Shown: piece by piece, positions 9,075-18,955 of the stretch
How the letters are laid out: the number at the start of each line of letters is the position of its first letter
How positions within the stretch are numbered: position 1 is the first letter of the stretch
Assembly (NCBI RefSeq): GCF_029637605.1
Contig: NZ_CP121261.1
Span: 6,324,001 to 6,388,000 of the forward strand
Direction of reading: 5' to 3'
Source: Achromobacter spanius
Lineage (GTDB): Bacteria > Pseudomonadota > Gammaproteobacteria > Burkholderiales > Burkholderiaceae_B
Length of the DNA: 64,000 nucleotides
Program-made: the position numbers and the translations under genes
The notes under the pieces: generated by a model
What the model was told of the DNA's origin: nothing
Databases searched by the model: none
What the model saw: only the letters and a program-made list of their open reading frames with translations

Positions 9075-10571
9075 ATGAAGCCGCTTCCGGCCCTGGGCCG
9101 GAGAGGATCCGCGCCGGGCAAGCCTTCATGGCTGCCCGGCGCGTGGCGTTGGGCGTATGCGCTGCTGCTGATCTGTGCCGCCACGATGGCGGCGGGTTGC
9201 GCAAGCGTGCCGGATGCGCAGGAACGCCAGGCGCGCAAGGCGCAGGCCGGCCAGTCCGCTGACGCCGCGCGTGAAAGTTACCGCCGCGGGCACGGCATCG
9301 CGACGAATCCCGATACCCCTGAAGACGATTTCCTGGCGCGGCACCTGGCGGTGGAGCAAGCCGTCAGCGGTGCGCCATTGTCGGCCGGCAACCGAGTCAG
9401 GCTGCTGGCGGATGGACCCACTACGTATCGGGCCATGCTGCAGTCCATCGGGCAGGCCCGCCGCTACGTGCACATGGAAACGTACATCTTCGATGATGAT
9501 GCTGAAGGTGCGCGCTTTGCCGAGGCCTTGATCGCCGCGCGCAACCGGGGTGCCGAAGTGTCGCTGATGGTGGATGCCGTCGGCACCATCAAGACCCCCG
9601 ACGCTCTGTTCCAGCGCCTGCGCGACGCAGGGGTGCAAGTTGCGGTGTTCAACCCTGTCAATCCAGTCGTCGCGCGCGCCGGGTGGTCGCCGAACCAGCG
9701 CAATCACCGCAAGGTGCTGGTGGTGGACGGCAAGGTGGGCTATCTGGGCGGCATCAATGTCAGCAGTGTTTACGAATCGTCGCCAGGCTCCGCCTCGGGT
9801 TCCGGCCTAGGCTTGGGCGGCGGTTCGGGCGCAAAGCAAACCGGTCAAAACGACGCAAAGGCCGAGGGCGATGCCAAGGCCGCGCCGTGGCGCGATACGC
9901 ATCTGCGCATTGAAGGGCCGGCGGTGGCGCAACTGGAGCAGGTGATACAGGCAGGGTGGGCGTCTCAGTCAGACGAACCGATCAAGGGGGGCGGCACGTA
10001 TGTTGCACCGCCCGTGGGTTCGACCACCGTGCGCATCCTGGCCAATCAGCCCGATCGCAGCGACGGCTACACCGTCTACCTGACATTGATGTCCGCGTTT
10101 GAAAGCGCGCAGAAGTCCATCCACATCACCATGGCGTACTTCGTGCCCGACCCGGCGTTCATCGACGTGCTGTCGGCGGCCGCGCTGCGAGGCGTGGACG
10201 TGGTGCTGGTGCTGCCGGGATTCAGCGATTCGTCGCTGGTGTTCCATGCGGGGCGCTCACACTATGCCGATTTGCTCGATGCCGGTGTGAAGCTCTATGA
10301 ACGGCGCGACGCCTTGCTGCACGCCAAGACAGCGGTTGTTGACGGGGTCTGGTCCACGGTGGGGTCCAGCAATATGGACTGGCGTAGCTTTGCCCTGAAC
10401 TACGAAGTCAACGCGGTAGTGCTGGGGCCGGAATTCGCCACTGAAATGGAAGCCCTGTTCCAGCGCGATGTTGCCGACTCGGTGCCCATTACGCCGGAGG
10501 CGTGGCGCCAGCGCGGCGTCGATGACCGCTTCATGGAAACCTTTTCGCGGATGTTCGAGCGCTGGCTGTAA
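9075..10571 (+). CDS. Phospholipase D / cardiolipin synthase-family lipoprotein
   Basis: 498 aa. The N-terminus carries a signal peptide with lipobox TMAAGC, so it should be a lipoprotein. Two HKD motifs mark the PLD fold: HRKVLVVDGKVGYLGG near residue 212 and HAKTAVVDGVWSTVGSSN near 418. That arrangement is typical of bacterial cardiolipin synthases, which transfer a phosphatidyl group between phospholipids. A Gly/Ser/Ala-rich insert (SGSGLGLGGGSG) interrupts the region after the first motif. Directly follows the DUF883 gene. Confidence 0.9.
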   Translation: MKPLPALGRRGSAPGKPSWLPGAWRWAYALLLICAATMAAGCASVPDAQERQARKAQAGQSADAARESYRRGHGIATNPDTPEDDFLARHLAVEQAVSGAPLSAGNRVRLLADGPTTYRAMLQSIGQARRYVHMETYIFDDDAEGARFAEALIAARNRGAEVSLMVDAVGTIKTPDALFQRLRDAGVQVAVFNPVNPVVARAGWSPNQRNHRKVLVVDGKVGYLGGINVSSVYESSPGSASGSGLGLGGGSGAKQTGQNDAKAEGDAKAAPWRDTHLRIEGPAVAQLEQVIQAGWASQSDEPIKGGGTYVAPPVGSTTVRILANQPDRSDGYTVYLTLMSAFESAQKSIHITMAYFVPDPAFIDVLSAAALRGVDVVLVLPGFSDSSLVFHAGRSHYADLLDAGVKLYERRDALLHAKTAVVDGVWSTVGSSNMDWRSFALNYEVNAVVLGPEFATEMEALFQRDVADSVPITPEAWRQRGVDDRFMETFSRMFERWL

Positions 10572-10607
10572 CCCGCGCATCGCCCATCCGCGAAAAGGGC
10601 CGCAACG

Positions 10608-12248
10608 CTATGCGCGGTGCTCGGCCATCGCCGTGGTGATGTCCTGGGTGGGTTGGAACGACGCCGCTTGCGCCATCGCCCAACCCACGCGGAACACCTG
10701 GTGGCGGAACTCGCCGCGCAGCAGTTCGCCGGGCGCCAGCTCGGGAAAGAGCGCGGACAGCAGACGGATTTCGCTGGGCGAGATGCGGCGCGCGATGTGA
10801 TGCGGACGCAACTGGCTGGGGTGGGTCAAGCCCGCGGCGGCCAGAAGCTCAGCCAGGGCGTGCAAGGTGTTGCGGTGAAAGTCCGCCACGCGTTGCGCCT
10901 TGTCCGGCACCACCAGCGCGCGTTGCCGCAAGGGGTCTTGCGTGGTGACGCCGGTCGGGCATTTGCCCGTGTGGCAGGCTTGGGCCTGGATGCAGCCGAT
11001 GGCAAACATGAAGCCGCGCGCGGCATTGCACCAGTCGGCGCCCATGGCCATCACGCGCGCCATGTCGAACGCGGTGATGATCTTGCCCGATGCGCCCAGC
11101 TTGATGCGGTCGCGCAGGTTCACACCGATCAGCGTGTTGTGCACCAGACGCAATGCCTCGCGCAAGGGCGTGCCAACGTGATCCACGAATTCGACGGGCG
11201 CGGCACCCGTGCCGCCTTCCGCGCCATCGACCACAATGAAGTCCGGCGTGATGCCGGTTTCAAGCATGGCCTTGACGATGGCGAACCATTCCCACGGGTG
11301 ACCCACGCAGAACTTGAAACCCACCGGCTTGCCGCCCGACAATTCCCGCAGGCGCGCCACGAATTTCAGCAGTCCGATGGGCGTATCGAAGGCCGAATGG
11401 CTGGCCGGGGAATTGCAGTCCTGCCAGGGGGCGACGCCGCGTGCCTCCGCGATTTCAAGCGTGACCTTGCTTGCAGGCAAGATGCCGCCATGACCGGGCT
11501 TGGCGCCTTGGGACAGCTTGATTTCAATCATCTTCACCTGTGGCGTACAGGCGTTCTTGACGAAGGCTTCTTCCGAAAACGCGCCGTGTTCGTCGCGGCA
11601 TCCGAAATAGCCCGAGCCGATATTCCACACCAGGCCGCCGCCAGGCTGGCGATGGTAGCGGCTGATGCCGCCTTCGCCGGTGTCGTGCGCGAAGTTGCCC
11701 TGGCGCGCGCCTTCGTTCAAAGCCAGGACGGCGTTGGCCGACAGTGCGCCGAAGCTCATGGCCGACACGTTGAACGCCGACATGGAATAGGGCTGCGTGC
11801 AATCGGCGCCGCCCACGGTGACGCGAAAATCCGTGTCGTTGATGTGCGAGGGCGACATGGAATGGTTGATCCACTCATAGCGGTCGCCATAGACGTCTTC
11901 CTGCGTGCCGAACGGACGCTTGTCGACTTCGCGCTTGGCGCGCTGGTAGACGATGGAGCGTTGCGCGCGCGAGAACGGCGCCGCATGCGTATCGTCTTCC
12001 AGGAAATACTGGCGGATCTCGGGCCGAATGAACTCGAACAGAAAGCGCAGGTTGCCTATGACGGGGTAGTTGCGACGGATGGCGTGACGGGTCTGGATCA
12101 GGTCGTACACGCCAAGCGCGCCCAGCATCGCCAGGGGAACGGCGGCCCACAGCCACCAGAGCGAACTTGTGAAAGCCAGGGCGGCGGTGACGGCGGCGCC
12201 GGCCAGGGTCAACAAAAAGGCCGTGTAACGGCCAAGTATCCAACTCAT
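10608..12248 (-). CDS. FMN-binding glutamate synthase family protein, membrane-anchored
   Basis: 546 aa. Two N-terminal hydrophobic helices (YTAFLLTLAGAAVTAALAF; LWWLWAAVPLAMLGALGVY) are followed by a GltB-like FMN domain: GEGGISRYH, KLSQGAKPGHGGILP, DGAEGGTGAAP and the cysteine motif ACHTGKCPTGV that binds an Fe-S cluster in glutamate synthases. The glutamine amidotransferase part of GltB is absent, so true GOGAT activity is unproven; substrate unknown. GGAGAGGAAC precedes the chosen ATG, ten codons inside the longest frame. Converges on the PLD gene. Confidence 0.85.
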   Translation of the reverse strand: MSWILGRYTAFLLTLAGAAVTAALAFTSSLWWLWAAVPLAMLGALGVYDLIQTRHAIRRNYPVIGNLRFLFEFIRPEIRQYFLEDDTHAAPFSRAQRSIVYQRAKREVDKRPFGTQEDVYGDRYEWINHSMSPSHINDTDFRVTVGGADCTQPYSMSAFNVSAMSFGALSANAVLALNEGARQGNFAHDTGEGGISRYHRQPGGGLVWNIGSGYFGCRDEHGAFSEEAFVKNACTPQVKMIEIKLSQGAKPGHGGILPASKVTLEIAEARGVAPWQDCNSPASHSAFDTPIGLLKFVARLRELSGGKPVGFKFCVGHPWEWFAIVKAMLETGITPDFIVVDGAEGGTGAAPVEFVDHVGTPLREALRLVHNTLIGVNLRDRIKLGASGKIITAFDMARVMAMGADWCNAARGFMFAIGCIQAQACHTGKCPTGVTTQDPLRQRALVVPDKAQRVADFHRNTLHALAELLAAAGLTHPSQLRPHHIARRISPSEIRLLSALFPELAPGELLRGEFRHQVFRVGWAMAQAASFQPTQDITTAMAEHRA

Positions 12249-12301
12249 GTTCCTCTCCGTGATGCGGAAATGCAGCAACCATACACCAGGCGGCCGTGCT
12301 C

Positions 12302-12332
12302 AAAAAAGAAAGCCCCCTGAAAACAGGGGGCC
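12302..12332 (-). terminator. Rho-independent terminator
   Basis: Read leftward: GCCCCCTG - TTTT - CAGGGGGC followed by TTTCTTTTTTG. It ends the YeeE transcript before the next leftward gene. Confidence 0.85.
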
Positions 12333-12365
12333 GTGCGTGGAACACTGTTTTTCAACAGCGCGGCC

Positions 12366-13589
12366 TTAGCAGCTGGAGGCCTGCGAGGTTTTTTCCACCG
12401 TCAGGCCGAAAGCGGGGCGTAGCCGCACGCCCAGCGCGCTGCCCGCGAAGGCGGCCGGCAGCCACAGCCAGGCATGCAGGCTGCCCGATAGGATGCCGCT
12501 GAAATAGGCGCCGATATTGCAGCCGAACGCCAGGCGCGCGCCATAGCCCAGCAACAGGCCGCCAATGACCGCACCCGCCAGCGAACGCGCGGGCACTTTC
12601 CAGACGGGGGCGAATTTGCCCGCGGCGCTGGCCGCGGCCAAGGCGCCCAGCATCAAGCCGATGTCCATGACGGTGGTGACGTCTTGGCGAAGGGGCGCGC
12701 CCAGCGACGGCTGCTTGGCCCAGTAGGCCCAGCTTGCCACGTCCCCGCCGGCGGCGTTCAAGACCTTGGCGCCCCACAGGGCGAAGGCAGACGTGATGCC
12801 CCAGGGACGGCCGGCCAAGGCCAGCGTGGCAAAGTTCAGCACCACCAGCGCCACGCCACCCCAGATCAGCGGCCACGGGCCTTGCAGCAAGGACACGGGG
12901 CGCGACGTGCGAGAGGCGAAGGAAATCACGTGCCCGTGGCGGCGCTTTTCCAGGACCGTTGCGCCCCAGGCAATCAGCGCGAACACGGTCAGGTTGGCGA
13001 TCAACGCGGGCGCCAGGCCCCAAGTCTTGATCAGCGAGGTGGGCTTCAAGGCGGGCAGGGTAGACCACCATTCGAAGTTGGCGGTGCCGATGACCGAACC
13101 CACGATGAAGAACAGCAGCGTGACCAGCATCCGGGTATTGCCCCCGCCCGCCGCGAACAGGGTGCCTGACGCGCAGCCGCCGCCCAACTGCATGCCGATG
13201 CCAAAGAGAAACGCGCCCAACACCACCGACACGCCGGGCGGAGACACAAAGCCCGTGACCGGTTGGCCAAACAGCGTGCCCGCTGCCAGGAAGGGGAAAA
13301 ACAGCAGCACACCCACACCCAGCATGAGCATCTGCGCGCGCAGGCCCGCGCTGCGGCGGTCGGATACAAACACCCGCCAGGCCTGCGTGAAGCCGAAAGA
13401 GGCGTGGTACAGCGTAACGCCCAACAGCGCGCCGATGACCCACAGCGCACCTTGTCGCCAACTGACGGTTTGAAGCAGATACAGCGCGCCGGCCAGCAAC
13501 AGCAGCAGGGCAATCCACAGCGGCTTGCGGTTGATATGGATGGGCGGCAGGGCCGAGGGCAGGGGCAGGGTCGAGGCGTTGGAGCTCAT
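12366..13589 (-). CDS. YeeE/YedE family transporter (thiosulfate-uptake TsuA type)
   Basis: 407-aa polytopic membrane protein. Cysteine motifs typical of the family are visible: GGGCASGTLFAAGGG in the first half and FGCNIGAYFSGI in the second, the latter preceded by a glycine-rich segment. In characterised members these cysteines line the path for thiosulfate or related sulfur compounds. The start beginning MSSNAST was chosen over one 15 codons upstream. No SirA/TusA-like partner is adjacent, although many relatives have one; substrate is inferred from family only. Confidence 0.85.
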   Translation of the reverse strand: MSSNASTLPLPSALPPIHINRKPLWIALLLLLAGALYLLQTVSWRQGALWVIGALLGVTLYHASFGFTQAWRVFVSDRRSAGLRAQMLMLGVGVLLFFPFLAAGTLFGQPVTGFVSPPGVSVVLGAFLFGIGMQLGGGCASGTLFAAGGGNTRMLVTLLFFIVGSVIGTANFEWWSTLPALKPTSLIKTWGLAPALIANLTVFALIAWGATVLEKRRHGHVISFASRTSRPVSLLQGPWPLIWGGVALVVLNFATLALAGRPWGITSAFALWGAKVLNAAGGDVASWAYWAKQPSLGAPLRQDVTTVMDIGLMLGALAAASAAGKFAPVWKVPARSLAGAVIGGLLLGYGARLAFGCNIGAYFSGILSGSLHAWLWLPAAFAGSALGVRLRPAFGLTVEKTSQASSC

Positions 13590-13755
13590 GGGGTATCCCG
13601 GTGGGATCGGATTCGTCAAAGCAAACGGGCGCAAGAAGCGGCGCCCGTGGAGATGGATGAAAGTTTACGGCGGCAGTTTAATTGCTCATACCATCAATTA
13701 ATGCTTGGTTAATAGCTAAAAGTTATTAGCGGCGGTGCGACGAGGCATGCCGGAT

Positions 13756-15036
13756 TCACTGCAAGCGCCACACCAGCGCCGCCAAGGTCAAGAGCAGCAC
13801 CGGCAGCGTCAGCACGATACCCACCTTGAAGTAATAGCCCCAAGTGATGCGCAGCCCTTTGCGCGCCAGCACGTGCAGCCATAGCAGGGTAGCCAGGCTG
13901 CCGATGGGCGTGATCTTCGGACCCAGGTCGCTGCCGATGATGTTGGCGTAGATCATCGCGTCTTTCAGCGGGCCGGTGGCGCTGGTGTCGGCGATTGACA
14001 GCGCGCCCACCAGCACGGTGGGAAGGTTGTTCATGATGGATGACAGGAACGCCGTGATCAGTCCGGTGCCCATGGCCGCGCCCCACAGCCCATACTCGGC
14101 GCACCAGTCCAGCACCCGCGCCAAATGCGCGGTCAGCCCGGCGTTGCGCAGGCCGTAGACAACCAGGTACATGCCCAGCGAGAAGATCACGATGTGCCAG
14201 GGCGCTTCGCGCATGATCTTGCGCGTGCCCACGATGTGCTGGCGACCCGCGATCAACAGCAGGCCCAGCGCTCCGGCCGCCGCGATGGCGCTGACCGGAA
14301 TGCCCATCGGTTCCAGCACGAAGAATCCGGTCAGCAGCAAGCCCAGCACGATCCAGCCGGCCCGAAAGGTGATCGGGTCGCGAATGGCCGAGGCGGGATC
14401 GGGCAGTTGGCTGACGTCATAACGTGGCGGAATGCTCTTGCGAAAGAACAGCAGCAGTACTACCAGCGTGGAGCCCACCGCCATCAGGTTGACCGGCAGC
14501 ATCACCGAAGCGTATTCGCCAAAGCCGATGCCGAAGAAATCGGCCGACACGATGTTCACCAGGTTCGAGACGATCAGCGCAATGCTGCCGGTATCGGCGA
14601 TGAAGCCCGCCGCCATCACGAAGGCCAGCGACGCGCCCGGCCCGAAGCCCAGCGCCAGCAGCATTTCCATGACGATGGGTGTCAGGATCAAGGCCGCGCC
14701 GTCATTGGCGAACAAGGCTGACACCGCGGCGCCCAGCAGCACGATCAGCACGAACAGCAGCCGCCCGCGTCCGCCGCCCCAGCGCGCCACGTGCAGTGCG
14801 GACCATTCGAAGAAGCCGGCTTCGTCCAGGATCAGGCTGGTGACGATGATGGCGATAAAGGTGGCGGTGGCGTTCCAGACGATGCGCCAGACGTCCGCGA
14901 TGTCGGCCACATGAACCACGCCGGTGGCCAACGCCAGGCCGGCGCCGATGACCGCGCTCCAGCCGATGGACAGGCCCCGCGGCTGCCAGATGACTAGCGT
15001 GATGGTCAGGATGAAGATGGCGGCGGCAAGCAGCAT
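13756..15036 (-). CDS. arsB: Arsenite efflux pump ArsB
   Basis: 426 aa, near-collinear with E. coli ArsB: starts [19 protein letters not shown] and carries [54 protein letters not shown] and [20 protein letters not shown]. It exports As(III) and Sb(III) from the cytoplasm using the proton gradient. The ATG is three codons inside a longer TTG frame and matches the family start. It follows the AEC transporter by nine bases, so they are probably coupled. No arsR, arsC or arsA is nearby, which is unusual for a dedicated resistance operon. Confidence 0.92.
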   Translation of the reverse strand: MLLAAAIFILTITLVIWQPRGLSIGWSAVIGAGLALATGVVHVADIADVWRIVWNATATFIAIIVTSLILDEAGFFEWSALHVARWGGGRGRLLFVLIVLLGAAVSALFANDGAALILTPIVMEMLLALGFGPGASLAFVMAAGFIADTGSIALIVSNLVNIVSADFFGIGFGEYASVMLPVNLMAVGSTLVVLLLFFRKSIPPRYDVSQLPDPASAIRDPITFRAGWIVLGLLLTGFFVLEPMGIPVSAIAAAGALGLLLIAGRQHIVGTRKIMREAPWHIVIFSLGMYLVVYGLRNAGLTAHLARVLDWCAEYGLWGAAMGTGLITAFLSSIMNNLPTVLVGALSIADTSATGPLKDAMIYANIIGSDLGPKITPIGSLATLLWLHVLARKGLRITWGYYFKVGIVLTLPVLLLTLAALVWRLQ

Positions 15037-15045
15037 GACAGGCAA

Positions 15046-15990
15046 TCAGGAAATGGGGTGGGCGCTGATCCAGGCCACCAGCAAGCTGACGGTGAGCACG
15101 GACGCGACGGTGGAAACGAGAATGGCGCGCGAGGTCACGCGGGCGTCGCGCCCATACATCTTCGCCAGCATGAAGGGCCCCGTGCCGATGGGAAGCGCGC
15201 TCATCAGCACGGCGGTCCAGGCCCACAGCGGCGGCATCGAAAATACATAGAACGCCAGCACGGCGGTGACGATAGGCTGCAGCAGCAGTTTGCCGAGTAC
15301 CAGGCGCAGCACGCCGGGGCCTGCCGTGGCGGTTTCAGTCTGCGCCAGGAACAGGCCGATGGTGACCAGCGCGCATGGGCTGGCTGACGCGCCCAGCAGC
15401 GCAACGTAGCGGTCGATGCCCTCGGGCAGCGTCAGGCCGGTGGCCGCCCAGGCCAGGCCGAGCACCGGCGCGGCCAGCAAGGGGTTGCGCATCAACGCGC
15501 GGCCCACCTTCAGCAGCGTGACGCCGACGTTGGGGGCTTGTTGCCGGTCGAACTCGATCAGGGCGATGGCAAAGCCGAATAAAACACTGGCAGTCAGCAG
15601 CGTGGTGAATGCAGCGGGTGCCAGGCTTTCCGCGCCAAACAGCGCCACGCACAAGGGGATGCCCATGTAGCCCGCATTGGCATAAGACGCCGCAAGGCCT
15701 TCGATGCTGCGATCGGTCAGCGGGCGCCGGGCGCCACGGCCGGGCAGGAAAGACACCAGGAAGGTGACGGCGATGCCGCCCGCGAAGGCACCCACGAACC
15801 CCCAGTGCGCCATATGCGCCAGATCCACCTGCGTCATGGCGCGGAACAGCAGCGCCGGCAATGACAGGTAGACCACATAGCGGTTCAAGGCGTCTGTGGC
15901 GCCGGGACCCAGCACCTTGCCCCGTGCGGCCAGCCAGCCGGTCAGGATCAGCGCAAAGACCGGCAGGGCGGCAGTAATGACGGCGTTCAT
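15046..15990 (-). CDS. AEC (auxin efflux carrier) family transporter
   Basis: 314 aa with about ten helices in the two-bundle pattern of AEC proteins. Recognisable features are TGWLAARGKVLGPGATDALN after helix 1, YANAGYMGIPLCVALFG and the C-terminal half MSALPIGTGPFMLAKMYGRD. Members export organic acids or amino acids; substrate unknown here. Upstream partner of arsB, with a 9-base gap. Confidence 0.88.
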   Translation of the reverse strand: MNAVITAALPVFALILTGWLAARGKVLGPGATDALNRYVVYLSLPALLFRAMTQVDLAHMAHWGFVGAFAGGIAVTFLVSFLPGRGARRPLTDRSIEGLAASYANAGYMGIPLCVALFGAESLAPAAFTTLLTASVLFGFAIALIEFDRQQAPNVGVTLLKVGRALMRNPLLAAPVLGLAWAATGLTLPEGIDRYVALLGASASPCALVTIGLFLAQTETATAGPGVLRLVLGKLLLQPIVTAVLAFYVFSMPPLWAWTAVLMSALPIGTGPFMLAKMYGRDARVTSRAILVSTVASVLTVSLLVAWISAHPIS

Positions 15991-16018
15991 GGATAGGGGC
16001 GTGGGCGCGGGAAGGCGC

Positions 16019-16927
16019 TCATTCTACTTTGGGCGGATGTGGATTCTGGCGCGCGCTGCGGGTGACCAACAGAATGCCTCCTGCGGCCAAGGCCATGCCT
16101 GGCCACGCCAGCGCCGGGATGGGTTCGCCCAGGGCCAACAGCGCAAAAATGGCGGCGCAGGGCGGCACCAGGAAGAAGAGGGCGGACACGCGCGAGGCTT
16201 CGCCGTGCCGGATCATGGTCAGCAGCAAGGTGATGGCGACAAGCGAATTGCCCACGACAAGGTACGCCAGCGAGGCCAGCAACGGGCCGGTCCATTCAAT
16301 GTGCATGGGTTCCAGGGCGAATGCCAACGGCGCCGTCACGGCCAGCCCGACGGCGTACTGCACCAGATTGGACGTGATGGGATGGGTGGCCACGCCGTAG
16401 CGCTTTTCGTAGAGCGTGCCGCTGGTGATGCAAAGCAGCGCGCCCACGGCAAACAGCAGCCCTAGCGGCGCCAGCACATCGATGGACGCCTTGGCCACGA
16501 TGACGAGCGCGGCGCCCGCAACGCCCAGGCCCAGCCCCGCCCAGCGCCAGGCGTCGACCCGTTCGTGCGCGATCATGGGCGCCAGCAGGCCGATCAGAAT
16601 GGGTTGCAGCGATGCAATCAGCGCAAGTCCGGCGGCGGACATGCCCAGTTTCAGCGACAGGTAGGTGCAGCAGAAATAACCGGCCTGCAACAACACGCCC
16701 ACCATGGCCAGATGGCCCCATGCGCGCGCACCGCGGGGCAGGGGCGGGCGCATGATCAGCATGAATGGCGCCAGGATGAGCACGACGCAGGCGTAACGCA
16801 CGGCCAGGAAAGTCAGCGGGTCGGCATAAGCCAGGCCGATCTTCAGCACCACGAAGCCGCTGGACCACAACAACAGGAAAAGCGCGGGGGCGGCTTTCAA
16901 CCAGGTCGGGGGTGCGGCGGGCGTCAT
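16019..16927 (-). CDS. EamA/DMT family transporter
   Basis: About 302 aa, ten predicted helices in two EamA repeats: LLWSSGFVVLKIGLAYADP in the first and RVSALFFLVPPCAAIFALLALGEPI in the second. Metabolite exporter of unknown substrate. The start at MTPAAPPTWLK is preferred; an in-frame codon 8 residues upstream is also possible, and neither has a strong ribosome site. Divergent from the GNAT gene, with about 120 bases between them. Confidence 0.85.
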   Translation of the reverse strand: MTPAAPPTWLKAAPALFLLLWSSGFVVLKIGLAYADPLTFLAVRYACVVLILAPFMLIMRPPLPRGARAWGHLAMVGVLLQAGYFCCTYLSLKLGMSAAGLALIASLQPILIGLLAPMIAHERVDAWRWAGLGLGVAGAALVIVAKASIDVLAPLGLLFAVGALLCITSGTLYEKRYGVATHPITSNLVQYAVGLAVTAPLAFALEPMHIEWTGPLLASLAYLVVGNSLVAITLLLTMIRHGEASRVSALFFLVPPCAAIFALLALGEPIPALAWPGMALAAGGILLVTRSARQNPHPPKVE

Positions 16928-17045
16928 GTTGGGTGCGGGCAACGTGGGCAAGCCGCGATCGTACCCCTTTTCGTCTCGTTGTCATCCCTGCGAGAATGCG
17001 GCGTAGGATATTTATTGTTGATCTGCCGCACGCGAGGAAATGGAG

Positions 17046-17489
17046 ATGTCGACCAACAAGCAATCAGCGGTGCGTATTGCCCTGGGTACCTGGGACCGCC
17101 TGCGCGAAGACGCCTATTCGGTCCGCTACGAGGTGTTCGTGCTTGAACAGAAGGTGCCGCCCGATGTCGAGCTGGATGACGACGACGCTGTGTCGGTGCA
17201 TGCGGTGGCCTATGGCGCCGACGGCACACCGATGGGCACGGGCCGTCTCTTGCCTGATGGGCATATCGGCCGCATGGCTGTTCACAAGCGAGCGCGTGGC
17301 ATGGGGGTGGGCGCTCAGTTGCTTACCGCCCTGATCGAGCAGGGCCATGGCGACGGGCATCGCATGCTGGTGCTGCACGCGCAAAAGCATGCCGCCGGAT
17401 TCTACGAGGCGCACGGCTTCACCGTCGAGGGCGAGGAATTCATCGAAGCCGGCATCCCGCACGTCGTGATGACGCGCGAACTGAAGTAG
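17046..17489 (+). CDS. GNAT family N-acetyltransferase (YjcF/ElaA-like)
   Basis: 147 aa. The acetyl-CoA-binding motif is RMAVHKRARGMGVGAQLL (the R-x2-G-x-G signature), followed by LHAQKHAAGFYEAHGF, the usual motif B region. The N-terminal YSVRYEVFVLEQKVP is typical of small single-domain GNATs of the YjcF/ElaA group. Transfers acetyl groups to an unknown amine. Two ATGs six bases apart are possible; GAGGAA is well spaced only for the second. Confidence 0.88.
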   Translation: MSTNKQSAVRIALGTWDRLREDAYSVRYEVFVLEQKVPPDVELDDDDAVSVHAVAYGADGTPMGTGRLLPDGHIGRMAVHKRARGMGVGAQLLTALIEQGHGDGHRMLVLHAQKHAAGFYEAHGFTVEGEEFIEAGIPHVVMTRELK

Positions 17490-17561
17490 GGCGATACAAG
17501 TAGGGCAACACAAGTAGGGCGATACAACAGCCGGCCGATACAGCGCCGCGCCGTGCAAAAG

Positions 17562-17600
17562 AAAAAACCCCGGTCGTTTTCACGAACGGGGTTCTTCTTG
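17562..17600. terminator. Bidirectional terminator-like hairpin
   Basis: AACCCCG..TCGT - TTTC - ACGA..CGGGGTT, with an A-run on the left and TTCTTCTT on the right. It could end both the rightward GNAT transcript and the leftward tRNA-Leu transcript. Confidence 0.65.
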
Positions 17601-17634
17601 GCGCATCACGACAGGTACCTCGTGATGTAATAAT

Positions 17635-17719
17635 TGGTGCCCAGGAGAGGACTCGAACCTCCACACCTTGCGGCACACGGACCTGAACCGTGCGCGTCTA
17701 CCAATTCCGCCACCTGGGC
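17635..17719 (-). tRNA. tRNA-Leu(CAG), copy 1
   Basis: 85 nt including CCA. Acceptor GCCCAGG/CCTGGGC, anticodon loop TTCAGGT giving CAG (reads CUG), long class II variable arm TGCCGCAAGGTG, T-loop TTCGAGT. Same sequence as copy 3; copy 2 differs by one base in the variable arm loop. Confidence 0.96.
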
Positions 17720-17859
17720 TATGTTGCTCTTCCCTTTGCTTCACATGCTTCGTCGCTTTCGCGTCGTTTCCCGTTCAGCAGCAGAGAAGTGAGATTATGC
17801 ACATTTTTTTTGGCGTGCGCAAGCAAGAGTTTATAGGCAAGAGTTTATAGTGTCGCCCC

Positions 17860-18471
17860 ATGTCCCGAGCCCTATGCACGCGTTGTCTGCGTCCCGAATC
17901 CCACTGTCTGTGCCCGCTTATTCCGGCCTTGTCGTGCCGCACCCATCTGCTGGTGCTGCAGCACCCCAGTGAAGCACGCCATGCGTTGAACACGGCCAGG
18001 TTGGCGGTGTTGGGATTGGCTGGCGCGCGTCGCGTCGTGGGCGAAACCTTCACGCCCGATGTGTGGGAAAAGCCGGGCTACACGTCCCGTCTGCTGTTTC
18101 CCGGACCCGCCGCCGAAGTCTTGACGCCCGGTTATGGTCGGGATCTGGATCAGCCGATTCAATTGATTGTGCCGGATGGCACCTGGGGGCACGCGCGCAA
18201 GCTGCTGCACATCAACCCGGAGCTGGCGGCGTTGCCGCGTGTAATGTTGCCGGCGGGGTTGACGACGCGCTATCGCGTCCGTCATGCCGACATTCCGGGC
18301 GCACTATCCACTATAGAAGCGGTGACGCACGCCTTGAACGCAATCGAATACCCCATGAATGTCGACGCCTTGTTGCGGCCCTTCGAGGCGTTGATAGATG
18401 GGCAGATCGAAGGCATGGGTGCGGATCTTTATGCGCGCCATCATTTGCAGCGCAAGGTGCCATGGCGTTGA
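17860..18471 (+). CDS. tapT: tRNA-uridine aminocarboxypropyltransferase (DTW domain, TapT)
   Basis: 203 aa. DTW-domain protein with the N-terminal cysteine cluster CTRCLRPESHCLC and the signature DGTW in IVPDGTWGHARKLL. In E. coli TapT transfers the 3-amino-3-carboxypropyl group of SAM to U47 of tRNAs (acp3U). C-terminal segment includes STIEAVTHAL, typical of the family. The gene sits among tRNA-Leu genes, a fitting context although not evidence of function. Confidence 0.9.
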   Translation: MSRALCTRCLRPESHCLCPLIPALSCRTHLLVLQHPSEARHALNTARLAVLGLAGARRVVGETFTPDVWEKPGYTSRLLFPGPAAEVLTPGYGRDLDQPIQLIVPDGTWGHARKLLHINPELAALPRVMLPAGLTTRYRVRHADIPGALSTIEAVTHALNAIEYPMNVDALLRPFEALIDGQIEGMGADLYARHHLQRKVPWR

Positions 18472-18596
18472 TGCCTTCATCATTAGCGAGGCGAGAAGGG
18501 CGGATAATCAAATCGGCTCGGCGCAAGCCGGGTGCATCGCATAATGCGCCCGGTATATCGAATGTCAGCCGCTTGCGCTTATTGGTGCACAAAGCA

Positions 18597-18630
18597 AAAG
18601 CCCCGATCATCTTTCGATATTCGGGGCTTT
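18597..18630 (-). terminator. Terminator downstream of tRNA-Leu copy 2
   Basis: Read leftward: AAAGCCCCGA..TCGGGGCTTTTG, a 10-bp stem with a T-rich tail. Stem symmetry means it might also serve rightward tapT transcription. Confidence 0.65.
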
Positions 18631-18679
18631 CAGCCTTGCCATCAACCCAGCGCGGACGCTGTTCTGACTTATATGCGGG

Positions 18680-18764
18680 TGGTGCCCAGGAGAGGACTCG
18701 AACCTCCACACCTTTCGGCACACGGACCTGAACCGTGCGCGTCTACCAATTCCGCCACCTGGGC
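18680..18764 (-). tRNA. tRNA-Leu(CAG), copy 2
   Basis: Same cloverleaf as copy 1, anticodon CAG. The variable-arm loop reads CGAAAG where the other two copies read CGCAAG. CCA encoded. Confidence 0.96.
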
Positions 18765-18870
18765 ACTGGAAGAGCTATTTGCTCTAGCAGGTTTGCTGCT
18801 GGTACTGCCTGTATTGCTGCTTCTTGCTATCCAACCCGTTTTCTGAAAAACGGATTCGATTTAAATTCCG

Positions 18871-18955
18871 TGGTGCCCAGGAGAGGACTCGAACCTCCAC
18901 ACCTTGCGGCACACGGACCTGAACCGTGCGCGTCTACCAATTCCGCCACCTGGGC
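18871..18955 (-). tRNA. tRNA-Leu(CAG), copy 3
   Basis: Sequence identical to copy 1 over the mature tRNA, anticodon CAG, CCA encoded. It is the first transcribed of the adjacent pair (copy 3, then copy 2, about 106 bases apart). Confidence 0.96.

Noticed and set aside
10617..12320. 567-aa rightward open frame over the FMN glutamate-synthase-like gene
   Set aside because: Mirror frame of a well-supported gene, with Arg/His/Gly-rich composition typical of antisense frames.
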